Below, in pieces: positions 16,528 to 25,164 of a stretch of 64,000 nt of DNA (positions are counted from its first letter, which is position 1; every line of letters begins with the position of its first letter). Position numbers and translations under genes: made by a program. The notes below the pieces were generated by a model, which saw only the letters and a program-made list of their open reading frames with translations, had not been told where the DNA came from and searched no databases. Source of the stretch: an uncultured Agathobacter sp. (GTDB taxonomy: Bacteria; Bacillota; Clostridia; Lachnospirales; Lachnospiraceae). The stretch spans positions 186,001-250,000 of the forward strand of contig CAJUND010000001.1 of assembly GCA_910587655.1 (NCBI GenBank), read 5' to 3'.

Positions 16528-18965
16528 AATCCACGGCTGTGATGACCGGTGACAGAAACAGAAACCGTTTTTTATATTACCAGTTAAAAATGAGTATGTT
16601 AAAAGCGGACAGGATTGATATAATTGTTTCATTCCTTATGGAGTCCGGCGTCAGAATGCTTCTTAATGATTTAAAGACAGCTTTGGACCGCGGCGTGCAG
16701 GTGAGAATTCTTACTGGAAATTATCTGGGTATTACCCAGCCCTCTGCATTATACCTGATAAAAAAAGAATTAGGTAATCGGGTGGATTTACGTTTTTATC
16801 ATGACAAGGCACGGGCATTTCATCCGAAATCTTACATGTTCCATTATAAAAATACGGGTGAAATCTATATCGGTTCTTCCAACATTTCAAGGAGCGCACT
16901 GACTTCCGGAATAGAATGGAATTATCGTTTTAGCAGTCTGGACGACAAAATAAATTTTAACTTATTTTATGAAACATTTGTAGATTTATTTGAAAATCAT
17001 TCAATTATAATTGACGATGAAGAACTGGCAAGGTATTCCAAAAACTGGCATAAGCCGGCAGTTTCAAAAGATCTGGCAAAATATGATAACCTGGAAGATG
17101 ATACGGATACCAGGGTGGAAACATTCTTTCAGCCAAGGGGAGCACAGATAGAGGCTCTATATGCGCTGGAAGCCAGCCGGAAAGAAGGCGCTGCAAAAGG
17201 ACTGGTGCAGGCGGCTACCGGCGTTGGTAAAACATATCTGGCGGCGTTTGATTCAGCCGGATATAAGCGGGTATTATTTGTGGCTCACAGGGAGGAAATA
17301 TTAAAGCAGGCAGCAGTCTCCTTTCAAAATGTAAGAAATTCGGACGACTACGGGTTTTTCAATGGAAAGCATAAAAATACGGATAAATCTGTTATTTTTG
17401 CATCAGTTGCAACACTTGGCAGAAACGAATATCTTACAAATGAATTTTTTGCACCGGATTATTTTGACTATCTGGTCATAGATGAATTTCACCATGCTGT
17501 CAATGAACAGTACCAAAAAATAGTGAATTATTTTAAACCGCAGTTTTTACTGGGACTTACGGCTACGCCTGAAAGAATGGATGGTAAAAATATCTACGAA
17601 ATCTGCGATTATAATGTGCCATATCAAATTTCATTAAAAGACGCTATTAACAAAGGCGCTTTGGTTCCGTTTCATTATTATGGGATTTACGATGACACGG
17701 ACTATTCTTCCCTGCATCTTGTAAAAGGCCGCTATGATGAAAAGGAACTGAATGAGACTTATATTGGAAATGTGAAGCGGTATGATTTAATTTACAAGTA
17801 TTATATGAAATACCATTCCAAAAGAGCACTCGGATTTTGCTGCTCCAGACAGCATGCAGAGGAAATGGCAAAAGAATTCTGCAAAAGGGGAATAGAGTCT
17901 GTTGCCGTATACAGTAATGCAGATGGTGGGTTTTCGGAAGACAGGGACAAGGCGATTGCAGGGCTGAAGAACCAGAAAATAAAAGTGATTTTTTCAGTTG
18001 ATATGTTTAATGAAGGCGTGGATATTGCTGCTCTTGATATGGTTATGTTTTTAAGACCAACGGAGTCTCCGGTTGTATTTCTGCAGCAGTTGGGCAGGGG
18101 GCTTCGTACCAGTAAAGGGAAAGAATATCTGAATGTTCTGGACTTTATTGGGAATTATGAAAAGGCAGGCAGGACGCGGTTTCTTTTAAGCGGCGGAAAG
18201 ATGTCTGCAGAACGTGCGGTTTATGGCTGCCATGATATTGAATATCCGGACGATTGCCTGATAGATTTTGACATGCGGCTGATCGATTTATTCCGGGAGC
18301 TGGATAAGAAATCGTTATCTGCAAAAGAGCGGTTGAAGCGGGAATTTTACCGGGTGAAGGAACTGTTGGATGAGAAAACTCCTTCACGGGTGGAGTTGTT
18401 TACATACATGGATGATGACATTTACCAGTATTGTGTCAAACATGCCGACCAAAATCCCTTCCGAAAATACATGGAATTTTTAAACGAAATCCATGAATTG
18501 TCTGCGGCAGAGGAAGAGGTTTATTCCGGAATTGGAAGAGAGTTTCTTGCAATGCTTGAGACAACCGATATGCAGAAGGTTTATAAGATGCCGGTTTTAT
18601 ACAGTTTTTATAATGGCGGCAATATACGGCTGGCAGTCACAGACGATGAGATACTGGCTGCCTGGAAAAATTTTTTTGATAGCGGAACAAACTGGAAAGA
18701 TTTTGCAGCGGATATCACTTATGCTGATTATCAGGCAATGACAGATAAACAGCATCTGGGTAAGGCAAAAAATATGCCCGTCAAATTCTTAAAAGCCTCT
18801 GGAAAAGGTTTTTTTATTGATAAAGATGGATATGCGCTTGCACTCAGGGATGATTTGGAAGAAATTACAGAAAACGAAGCGTTTAAACGTCATATGAAAG
18901 ATATTCTGGAATACCGCACTATGGAATACTACCGCAGGAGATATATAAAGGAGAAAGAAAAATGA
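16476..18965 (+). CDS. PLD-domain plus SF2 (DEAD/DEAH-type) helicase
   Basis: An 829-aa fusion. The N-terminal phospholipase-D-like domain has an HxK motif (HPKSYMF, about residue 116) followed by GSSNIS, the form seen in HKD nucleases that work as dimers. The helicase has Walker A ATGVGKT (about 247), DEFH box (about 336), LTATPERMDG and a C-terminal motif QQLGRGLRTSKGKEYLNVLD. This layout suggests ATP-driven DNA tracking coupled to cleavage, typical of restriction-type defence. It overlaps the next gene by 4 bp. The start at 16476 has AAGAGG upstream; ATG 16542 is a possible alternative. Confidence 0.9.
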   Translation: MAQSDFAEKTGITELQIESTAVMTGDRNRNRFLYYQLKMSMLKADRIDIIVSFLMESGVRMLLNDLKTALDRGVQVRILTGNYLGITQPSALYLIKKELGNRVDLRFYHDKARAFHPKSYMFHYKNTGEIYIGSSNISRSALTSGIEWNYRFSSLDDKINFNLFYETFVDLFENHSIIIDDEELARYSKNWHKPAVSKDLAKYDNLEDDTDTRVETFFQPRGAQIEALYALEASRKEGAAKGLVQAATGVGKTYLAAFDSAGYKRVLFVAHREEILKQAAVSFQNVRNSDDYGFFNGKHKNTDKSVIFASVATLGRNEYLTNEFFAPDYFDYLVIDEFHHAVNEQYQKIVNYFKPQFLLGLTATPERMDGKNIYEICDYNVPYQISLKDAINKGALVPFHYYGIYDDTDYSSLHLVKGRYDEKELNETYIGNVKRYDLIYKYYMKYHSKRALGFCCSRQHAEEMAKEFCKRGIESVAVYSNADGGFSEDRDKAIAGLKNQKIKVIFSVDMFNEGVDIAALDMVMFLRPTESPVVFLQQLGRGLRTSKGKEYLNVLDFIGNYEKAGRTRFLLSGGKMSAERAVYGCHDIEYPDDCLIDFDMRLIDLFRELDKKSLSAKERLKREFYRVKELLDEKTPSRVELFTYMDDDIYQYCVKHADQNPFRKYMEFLNEIHELSAAEEEVYSGIGREFLAMLETTDMQKVYKMPVLYSFYNGGNIRLAVTDDEILAAWKNFFDSGTNWKDFAADITYADYQAMTDKQHLGKAKNMPVKFLKASGKGFFIDKDGYALALRDDLEEITENEAFKRHMKDILEYRTMEYYRRRYIKEKEK

Positions 18966-19714
18966 ACCGAAACGATACCCTGACAGACCCCGTAAAATTA
19001 GTCCAGACAGAATTAAAAAATAAAGGTTTTGACCCCGACAAAATAAAAATCCCCCAAAGAATCTATCTTCTTGCCGACAGCATTTATGATGAAATGACGG
19101 CAAGAAACGTGGGGGAATACAAATTCCCGCTGGGCGGCAGACTTTATGTGTTTCATGAAAACAATGAGGTGGGATTTGTAAAAGGCCATATGTGTTCCCC
19201 TGCAATTGCAACCCAGGCAGAGGATTTAATTGCAGGAGGTGCAAAAGAACTGGTTCATATTGGGTTTGCAGGAGGGCTGCAGACGGACCTGAATCCCGGT
19301 GAGGTTGTTTTAACGGATGGGGCGTTTAACGATACGGCGGTTGCCAGATTATATGGATTTGATTTTGAAAAAATAAACGCTTCTTCTGCCTTAACTGACG
19401 AAATGGAAAAAATGATAAAGAATGCAGGGGTAAACATTCCATACCGCAGAGGCATTCACTGGACAACAGATGCAGGTTACCGGGAGACCTGGGGCCAGGT
19501 GCTGGATTACCGCAAAAAGGGTGCGCTCTGTGTCGAGATGGAGGGAGTTGGTCTTTTTACAGTTGCAAATTACAGAAACTGCCGGGCGACAGGAATTTAT
19601 ATCATATCGGACGTTTTGACGGAAGAGGAGTGGAAGTTGGGCTGGGAAGGCAGCGAAATAAATAATACCGTGAAAAAAATTGTTGATCTGGTGATAAAAT
19701 CCGTAACATTATAA
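18962..19714 (+). CDS. Nucleoside phosphorylase-family protein
   Basis: A 250-aa PNP/UDP/MTAN-fold protein. HIGFAGGLQTDLNPGEVVLTDGA-type segments (about residues 97-120) and the purine/ribose-binding EMEGVGLFTVA (about residue 190) followed by ISDVLTEEEW are visible. Housekeeping members cleave or phosphorolyse nucleosides. In some phage-defence systems this fold acts as an effector that cleaves nucleotides. Its start overlaps the helicase stop (ATGA), so it belongs to the operon with the methyltransferase and helicase. Whether it is salvage or effector cannot be told from sequence. Confidence 0.85.
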   Translation: MNRNDTLTDPVKLVQTELKNKGFDPDKIKIPQRIYLLADSIYDEMTARNVGEYKFPLGGRLYVFHENNEVGFVKGHMCSPAIATQAEDLIAGGAKELVHIGFAGGLQTDLNPGEVVLTDGAFNDTAVARLYGFDFEKINASSALTDEMEKMIKNAGVNIPYRRGIHWTTDAGYRETWGQVLDYRKKGALCVEMEGVGLFTVANYRNCRATGIYIISDVLTEEEWKLGWEGSEINNTVKKIVDLVIKSVTL

Positions 19715-19739
19715 AGAGTTTCGTTTTTCTAAAAAGAAT

Positions 19740-19784
19740 TTTCTCGTCAATCTCGTCATACCAATTGACGAGATTGACGAGAAA
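19740..19784. promoter_or_regulatory. 19-bp perfect inverted repeat, likely operator
   Basis: Left arm 19740-19758, 7-nt loop TACCAAT, right arm 19766-19784, with no mismatch. Each arm itself holds the 8-mer TGACGAGA twice in tandem (or its complement), giving four half-sites. The right arm contains the -35 box and most of the spacer of the promoter for the following gene, so a bound protein would block transcription. The product of that gene has a C-terminal winged helix and is the obvious candidate for autorepression. Confidence 0.8.
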
Positions 19785-19793
19785 GGCTATAAT
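19765..19793 (+). promoter_or_regulatory. Sigma-A promoter of the AlbA_2 gene
   Basis: TTGACG (19765-19770), 17-nt spacer, TATAAT (19788-19793). Transcription should begin near 19800, after the ATG at 19794. The protein therefore starts at the later ATG 19827, which has GAGGAG nine bases upstream. Confidence 0.85.
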
Positions 19794-19826
19794 ATGACCA
19801 GAAAATTCAGTGAGGAGTTATGTAGC

Positions 19827-21128
19827 ATGACATTTCAGGAAAGCGAAAATGTTGAGTTAAAAGCAATGGTCGTGGACAGTATCAAAAAAGAAATTACTGC
19901 CTTTGCAAACAGTGACGGTGGAAAACTGTATATTGGTGTACAGGATGATGGTACTGTCGTGGGTGTAAAAAATGCTGATGAAACTGCTCTGCAGATTAGT
20001 AATATGGTTCGTGATGCCATTAAACCCGACCTGACAATGTTTCTTCACTATGATACATTGGAAATTGAAGGAAAGCATATGGTTGTTATTGATATTCAGA
20101 GAGGAACTGAAAGGCCATATTATATTGCAAAAAAAGGACTTCGACCGGAAGGGGTATATGTGCGTCAGGGTTATTCCTCAGTGCCGGCAACAGACACAGT
20201 AATCCGACAAATGATTAAAGAAACAGATGGTGATCGTTACGAAAAAATGCGGTCTCTGGTTCAGGAATTAACCTTTCAGATAACAGAGAAGGAATTTTCC
20301 ATACGGGAGATTCCTTTTGGTTCTAAACAAATGCAGACATTACAATTATTAAATCTGGATGGTATTTATACAAATCTCGCCCTGCTTTTATCGGAACAAT
20401 GTATGCATACAATCAAAGTTGCAGTTTTTCAGGATACGGACCAGAGTATTTTTAAGGATCGGCATGAATTTACAGGGTCACTGATGCAACAGTTAAATGA
20501 TGTTTATTCCTATATTGATTTGCGTAATCAGACCTATGCAACCTTTGATAAACTAAGACGTGTGGATACCAGGGATTATCCGGAGGTTGCTGTGCGTGAA
20601 ACATTGTTGAATGTACTGGTGCATCGTGATTATGGGATCAGTGCAAGTGCCCTGATTAGTATTTTTGCTGACCGTATGGAATTTGTTTCTGTCGGGGGTC
20701 TGCTTCCGGGAATTGATTTGGAAGATGTGATGGTCGGTCTGTCGGTGTGCAGGAATCAGAATCTGGCAAATGTGTTTTATCGTTTAGGATTAATTGAAGC
20801 ATATGGTACCGGAATCGGCAAGATTCTGAAAGCTTATGAAGGTACTGGTAAAATGCTGGTGATTCAAACAACGAATCATGCATTCAAAATTACACTGCCA
20901 AATATCAACTATAATGTAGAGCAAAAACCAACAGATTCTGTTGTCAGCCATGAGGGAAGGATTATTGATTTTGTCCAAAAAAACAGTAGTATTACAAGGG
21001 TTGATGTGGAGGTGGAATTTGGAATCAGCGCTTCCTCTGCATCGCGTATGCTGAGAAGAATGGTAGAAAAAGGATTGCTGGTGCAGTATGGCAAGGGAAA
21101 AAGCAGTAAATATATTCTGCCGTATTAA
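19827..21128 (+). CDS. AlbA_2 (Schlafen-like) / HATPase_c_4 / winged-helix protein
   Basis: A 433-aa protein. Residues about 1-120 form the AlbA_2 domain (ESENVELKAM, FANSDGGKLYIGVQDDGTVVGV), a putative nucleic-acid-binding or nuclease-like domain. Residues about 240-330 match the C-terminal ATP-binding part common in this family (ETLLNVLVHRDY, GLIEAYGTGIGKIL). The last 70 residues are a winged helix. Such proteins are annotated as regulators or defence-associated. The 19-bp repeat at its promoter supports autoregulation. It lies at the end of the defence block and has its own promoter. Confidence 0.85.
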   Translation: MTFQESENVELKAMVVDSIKKEITAFANSDGGKLYIGVQDDGTVVGVKNADETALQISNMVRDAIKPDLTMFLHYDTLEIEGKHMVVIDIQRGTERPYYIAKKGLRPEGVYVRQGYSSVPATDTVIRQMIKETDGDRYEKMRSLVQELTFQITEKEFSIREIPFGSKQMQTLQLLNLDGIYTNLALLLSEQCMHTIKVAVFQDTDQSIFKDRHEFTGSLMQQLNDVYSYIDLRNQTYATFDKLRRVDTRDYPEVAVRETLLNVLVHRDYGISASALISIFADRMEFVSVGGLLPGIDLEDVMVGLSVCRNQNLANVFYRLGLIEAYGTGIGKILKAYEGTGKMLVIQTTNHAFKITLPNINYNVEQKPTDSVVSHEGRIIDFVQKNSSITRVDVEVEFGISASSASRMLRRMVEKGLLVQYGKGKSSKYILPY

Positions 21129-21214
21129 CAAATTGAAGTTCCGGTCTGAAAAGGAACGGGGGATTTCCGAAAGAACGAAAAGCTTTGTAAATGTGAAAAG
21201 AAAGGACCGCAAAA

Positions 21215-21733
21215 TTGGAAAATAAAAACCTTCAGGAAAAATTTGAATTCAGAAACATAAAACCGGACGAAACCGAACAGGCAGTGGCAATCGAGCAGAT
21301 TTGTTTTCCGCCCCATGAAGCATGCTCAGAGAAAAGCATGAGGGAAAGAATTGCAGCAGCGCCGGAACTGTTTCTGGTTGCAGCAGACAAAGAAACCGGA
21401 AAGCTTGTCGGATTTTTAAACGGACTTGCTACAGATGAAACTGCTTTCAGGGATGAGTTTTTCACGAATATCAGCTTGTATCATCCAAAAGGAAAAAACG
21501 TAATGCTGGTGGGGCTGGATGTACTGCCTGATTACCGGGGACAGGGACTTGGCAGGGAGCTTGTCTTTCAGTATATACAAAGAGAACAGGAGAAAGGCAG
21601 ACAGATGCTTGTTCTTACCTGCCTGGATTCAAAAGTACAGATGTATGAAAAATTCGGATTCCAGGACAGGGGAACTGCCAATTCGGCATGGGGCGGTGAG
21701 GCATGGCATGAGATGAGCTTTACCCTTCTATAA
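21215..21733 (+). CDS. GNAT family N-acetyltransferase
   Basis: A 172-aa GCN5-type acetyltransferase. The acetyl-CoA-binding motif A is seen as LDVLPDYRGQGLGRELV (about residues 100-116), and motif B as TCLDSKVQMYEKFGF. Reading starts at TTG 21215, with AAAGGA 8 nt upstream; no in-frame ATG lies nearby. It ends only 6 bp from the convergent radical SAM gene. The substrate is unknown. Confidence 0.85.
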   Translation: MENKNLQEKFEFRNIKPDETEQAVAIEQICFPPHEACSEKSMRERIAAAPELFLVAADKETGKLVGFLNGLATDETAFRDEFFTNISLYHPKGKNVMLVGLDVLPDYRGQGLGRELVFQYIQREQEKGRQMLVLTCLDSKVQMYEKFGFQDRGTANSAWGGEAWHEMSFTLL

Positions 21734-21739
21734 TAAAGG

Positions 21740-22618
21740 TTACCTCCCCCGAATTTCCACCATAAGCGCATTCAGCACCCTCTTCTTATCCGCACTCCAC
21801 ATCGGCGCAACAAGCGTCCTTTTGTCCCCGTCCCCGGTCATACGGTGGATTACCATATCATCCGGCAGCAGCTCCAGGCAGTCTGCCACAAGCTTCACAT
21901 ATTCATCCAGCTCCAGCGTCCTGAATTTTCCGGCAAGGTATTCTTTTTCCAAATCCGTGCCGCGGATGACATGCAGAAGCTGCAGCTTGATTCCATCCGA
22001 GCCGCCTGCGCCGACATAGGAAACGGACTGTTTCATTTCTTCCGTTGTTTCACCCGGAAGACCAAGAATGATATGCGTAATCACCGTTAGCCCGGCATCT
22101 TTCAGCCGCTTTACAGCGTCATCATATACCGCAAGCGGATAACCTCTCCGGATATATTCAGCAGTTTTTTCGTGGATGGTCTGCAGTCCGAGTTCCACCC
22201 AGACCGGTTTTATCCGGTTCAGCGTGGCAAGCAGGCATATGACGTCTTCCGGCAGACAGTCCGGACGTGTGGCTATTGACAGTGCCGCAACATCCGGCTG
22301 CGCAAGTGCTTCCTCATACAGCTTACGCAGCCTTTCCACAGGGGCATAGGTATTCGTAAATGCCTGAAAGTACGCGATGTATTTGCCGTTTTTCATTTTC
22401 TTTTCCACACGTTTTTTGCCCCGTGCAATCTGTTCGGCGACAGAAAGGTTCCTGCATTCCGCAAAATCCCCGGAACCTGCGCCGGAGCAGAAAATACAGC
22501 CCCTGGTATCAAGCGTACCGTCGCGGTTCGGGCATGTAAATCCTGCATTCAGTGCGAGTTTATAGACTTTTTCCCCAAAGGTATCCAGCAGATACTGGTT
22601 CAGTGAATAGTATTTCAT
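21740..22618 (-). CDS. TIGR01212 family radical SAM protein (YhcC-like)
   Basis: The protein (292 aa from ATG 22618) has NRDGTLDTRGCIFC near the N-terminus, the spaced Cys cluster of this radical SAM subfamily, and IILGLPGET in the barrel. These enzymes bind a 4Fe-4S cluster and SAM; the reaction of the TIGR01212 group is not known to me. AGGA is placed well before ATG 22618; a TTG 21 bp further upstream is less likely. It follows the BlaR1-like gene on the same strand with a 10-bp gap, so it may be the last gene of that operon. Confidence 0.9.
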   Translation of the reverse strand: MKYYSLNQYLLDTFGEKVYKLALNAGFTCPNRDGTLDTRGCIFCSGAGSGDFAECRNLSVAEQIARGKKRVEKKMKNGKYIAYFQAFTNTYAPVERLRKLYEEALAQPDVAALSIATRPDCLPEDVICLLATLNRIKPVWVELGLQTIHEKTAEYIRRGYPLAVYDDAVKRLKDAGLTVITHIILGLPGETTEEMKQSVSYVGAGGSDGIKLQLLHVIRGTDLEKEYLAGKFRTLELDEYVKLVADCLELLPDDMVIHRMTGDGDKRTLVAPMWSADKKRVLNALMVEIRGR

Positions 22619-22628
22619 GTTCTGGTTC

Positions 22629-24575
22629 CTATCCTGCAAAACTCAGACCTTCAAACAGTTCCAGGGAAGTGGTTTCCGTCAATTCCCAGCCGCCTTCCGT
22701 ACCCTGCGATACCGGCAGAAGTACCTTGTAAGGGTCGCCTTCTTCCATATCAAAGCAGGCATGCTGTTTCTCTCCGTTTTCATCCTCGTAATAAAAACGG
22801 ATGGTAACGGTATTACTGTCTTTTGCCTTCATAAAGCCCTGTATGGCAACTTCCGTACCTTTTTTAACGGTTGCAATGGAGGATTTCAGCGGATCAGCAA
22901 AAAATGCATGGAAATCCTGCTTTGCCGTCACCGGATAATCACTGCCGTAACGCTCATGGTATGCAAGAAATTCCCCTTCTTCGAGTTCCGGTTCCTGCAG
23001 TGTGTCCCCGGCAAGCGTCCATGTCCCCATGGTCCAGTCGGTCTGGATGATATCGCACCGTGTGCGTGCGTTTACGGTTCCGTCTCCTGCAATTGTGGTG
23101 GAAGAATCCTCCGGGGAGGCGGTGAAACCGCCAAGTAACAGCAGGTTATCCCCAGTATAACGGAGTACATAGGTATATGGGTCATCGCTTGGACCATATT
23201 CAAAAAAGGCAATTTCCACATAGGAATCCGAGGTGTCCAGATCCAGAAAGTAATAGTGGCTGGTTTCCGGTTCGGTGGTAAAAAAGGAAAGCTGATCGCG
23301 CATATATGCGCTGTCAAAAGTCTTTCCGGAAACCGTCAGCTCCGGCATGGGATCATACCCATTTTCTTTTTTCAGTTCTGCCGATACGGTTTCCGCCACG
23401 CCGTCCCCGTTTAAATCAATTTTGTTTTCCGCGCCGAAGGATACCTTTGTGATTATGTCCACAGGGCTTTCTTTTGCAGAAGTGGAATCCTTCGATGCCT
23501 GCGTGTCATTTTTTCCCTGTACGGCAGATGCTGCCTGCGTGTCATTTTTTTCCTGCAAGTCAGTCGCAGTCTGTGTTTCTGCGGCGGAGGAAGGGGCTGT
23601 CAGCAGTCCGAAAGCCAGGACGGCTCCGGCAATGATGCACAGCGGGATAAGATAGACCGCCGGTTTTTTGTAATTTAGTACGTGTTTAATTCTCATTTTA
23701 ACACCTGCCTTTCCAAAAGCAATAGGATAAACGGACATAGTCCTGCAGTTTGTGCTTACCTGAAGCAGCGCGCCTGCATAGCGCGTTTTTTCGCGGGAAT
23801 CCATTCCGCGGATGACCTGCTCGTCGCAGGACAGTTCCATGTCCCGGTCCAGAAGGATATATGCAGCCCAGACCAGCGGATGAAACCAGTACACTGCGGT
23901 TATAATAAACCACAAAAATTTTACAATATGGTCCCTGTTTTTCATATGCGTGGATTCATGTGCAAGAACATGGCGGAGTACCTCTTCATCCATATGAAAA
24001 GGAACGTAAATCCGCGGGCGAATCACGCCGAAGAGAAACGGGGAGGAAATCCAGTCGCACTGCCAGACGTTTTCCGTCAGCGGGATATTTTTAAGCCTGA
24101 CAGCGTCCCGGACCTTAATCCGGAGCCTGATATAACCGGCAGCGCCCCACGCAAGCATCAGAATCATTCCGCACAGCCAGATCCGGCCTGCTGTCTGCAG
24201 TCCCCGTGCCGGATGGTCTGCCGGGAAAATGGTTTCTTCTGTGCTGCCTGCAGGAATGCGGTCGAAAACAGGGACACTGCCTTTTTGGGGACTGGCTGTA
24301 TTGTCTGTCAAAATCCTGACAGACAAACCTGCCGGGAGTTTTCCTGATACAGACACCGCCTGCTTTTCGGCTGTCTGGTATCTTTCCGCAAAGCCGTAAA
24401 AACTGAACGGACTCTCCAGATTTACCGGAACCAGCAGGCGCAGTCCCAGAACCAGCCACAGAATAACAAAAATGCGGTGCCAAACTTTCAGTTTATGCAG
24501 CAGCATGACTGCCAGAATAAAGACTCCCGCAGGAATGCTCATGTCAAGCAGTGCAGAAAATACAGTTTCTGTCAT
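22629..24575 (-). CDS. BlaR1-like M56 family membrane metallopeptidase
   Basis: A 648-aa protein. There are N-terminal membrane segments (residues about 5-50 and 130-150), then the zinc-protease motif HESTH (206-210) with the downstream ELSCDEQVI glutamate, and further hydrophobic segments to about residue 330. A low-complexity linker repeats KNDTQAA/KNDTQAS. The extracellular C-terminal 280 residues are not a penicillin-binding domain that I recognise, so the signal may not be a beta-lactam. By analogy with BlaR1/MecR1 it would sense a cell-surface signal and trigger loss of the BlaI-type repressor encoded just upstream. The two genes overlap by 4 bp. Confidence 0.85.
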   Translation of the reverse strand: MTETVFSALLDMSIPAGVFILAVMLLHKLKVWHRIFVILWLVLGLRLLVPVNLESPFSFYGFAERYQTAEKQAVSVSGKLPAGLSVRILTDNTASPQKGSVPVFDRIPAGSTEETIFPADHPARGLQTAGRIWLCGMILMLAWGAAGYIRLRIKVRDAVRLKNIPLTENVWQCDWISSPFLFGVIRPRIYVPFHMDEEVLRHVLAHESTHMKNRDHIVKFLWFIITAVYWFHPLVWAAYILLDRDMELSCDEQVIRGMDSREKTRYAGALLQVSTNCRTMSVYPIAFGKAGVKMRIKHVLNYKKPAVYLIPLCIIAGAVLAFGLLTAPSSAAETQTATDLQEKNDTQAASAVQGKNDTQASKDSTSAKESPVDIITKVSFGAENKIDLNGDGVAETVSAELKKENGYDPMPELTVSGKTFDSAYMRDQLSFFTTEPETSHYYFLDLDTSDSYVEIAFFEYGPSDDPYTYVLRYTGDNLLLLGGFTASPEDSSTTIAGDGTVNARTRCDIIQTDWTMGTWTLAGDTLQEPELEEGEFLAYHERYGSDYPVTAKQDFHAFFADPLKSSIATVKKGTEVAIQGFMKAKDSNTVTIRFYYEDENGEKQHACFDMEEGDPYKVLLPVSQGTEGGWELTETTSLELFEGLSFAG

Positions 24576-24949
24576 GGTTTTTCACCTCCCTTGTCATATG
24601 CGTCCAGCATCCGGCGGATTTGCGCAATATCCTCCGTGCTTAAATTTTCCTTTCTGGTAAAGGCGGCGACAAACTGTGGGATGGAGCCGCCAAAGGTACG
24701 TTCCACCAGTTCGTCAATTTCCGCTTCCTGCACCTCGTCTTTTGATACCAGCGAGGTTACCGTGGCGTTTTCATTTTTGACCACCCCGCGTTCGGACAGC
24801 CGCCGGATGACGGTATAGGTAGTCGCCTTGCTCCATTCCAGGGTTTCGCGGCAGAGCTTTACCAGCTGTGTGCTGCCTACGGGCTCATGCTCCCATAAAA
24901 CCTGCAGAAAGCGGTATTCACTTTCAAAAATTTTTGGTGTATTTCCCAT
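24572..24949 (-). CDS. BlaI/MecI/CopY family repressor
   Basis: A 125-aa winged-helix repressor: FESEYRFLQVLWEHEPVGS and WSKATTYTVIRRLSERG are the DNA-binding part, and the C-terminal helices (EAEIDELVERTFGGS) form the dimer. It should bind the two palindromes in its own promoter region and be released when the M56 protein responds. GGAG sits before the start. Confidence 0.9.
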   Translation of the reverse strand: MGNTPKIFESEYRFLQVLWEHEPVGSTQLVKLCRETLEWSKATTYTVIRRLSERGVVKNENATVTSLVSKDEVQEAEIDELVERTFGGSIPQFVAAFTRKENLSTEDIAQIRRMLDAYDKGGEKP

Positions 24950-24986
24950 ATGTTTTCTCCTCCTGAACTCCAGTCCGCACCATATG

Positions 24987-25006
24987 AGGTTTAATGCATT
25001 AGACCT
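24987..25006. promoter_or_regulatory. Operator 1 of the BlaI-like repressor
   Basis: AGGTTTAATGCATTAGACCT is a near-perfect palindrome. It is downstream of the promoter on the reverse strand, 26 bp centre-to-centre from operator 2, with the same AGGTTTAA half-site. Confidence 0.7.
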
Positions 25007-25012
25007 TACTTG

Positions 25013-25042
25013 AAGTTTAACACGTTAAACCTATTTTGTCAA
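25013..25042 (-). promoter_or_regulatory. Promoter of the blaI-like operon with operator 2 in the spacer
   Basis: On the reverse strand: TTGACA (25042-25037), 17-nt spacer, TAAACT (25019-25014). The palindrome AGGTTTAACGTGTTAAACTT (25032-25013) covers the spacer and the -10 box, so repressor binding would block RNA polymerase directly. Confidence 0.8.
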
Positions 25043-25164
25043 CAGACAATAATTTTACAAATAGAAGATTGTCCCTTTGTCTAAATTGTGGTAAAATAAT
25101 AATGTATGTATGATAATTTTGTGTGAATTGTACGGAACAAGGCTCTGGGAATGGAGGAAACCGG

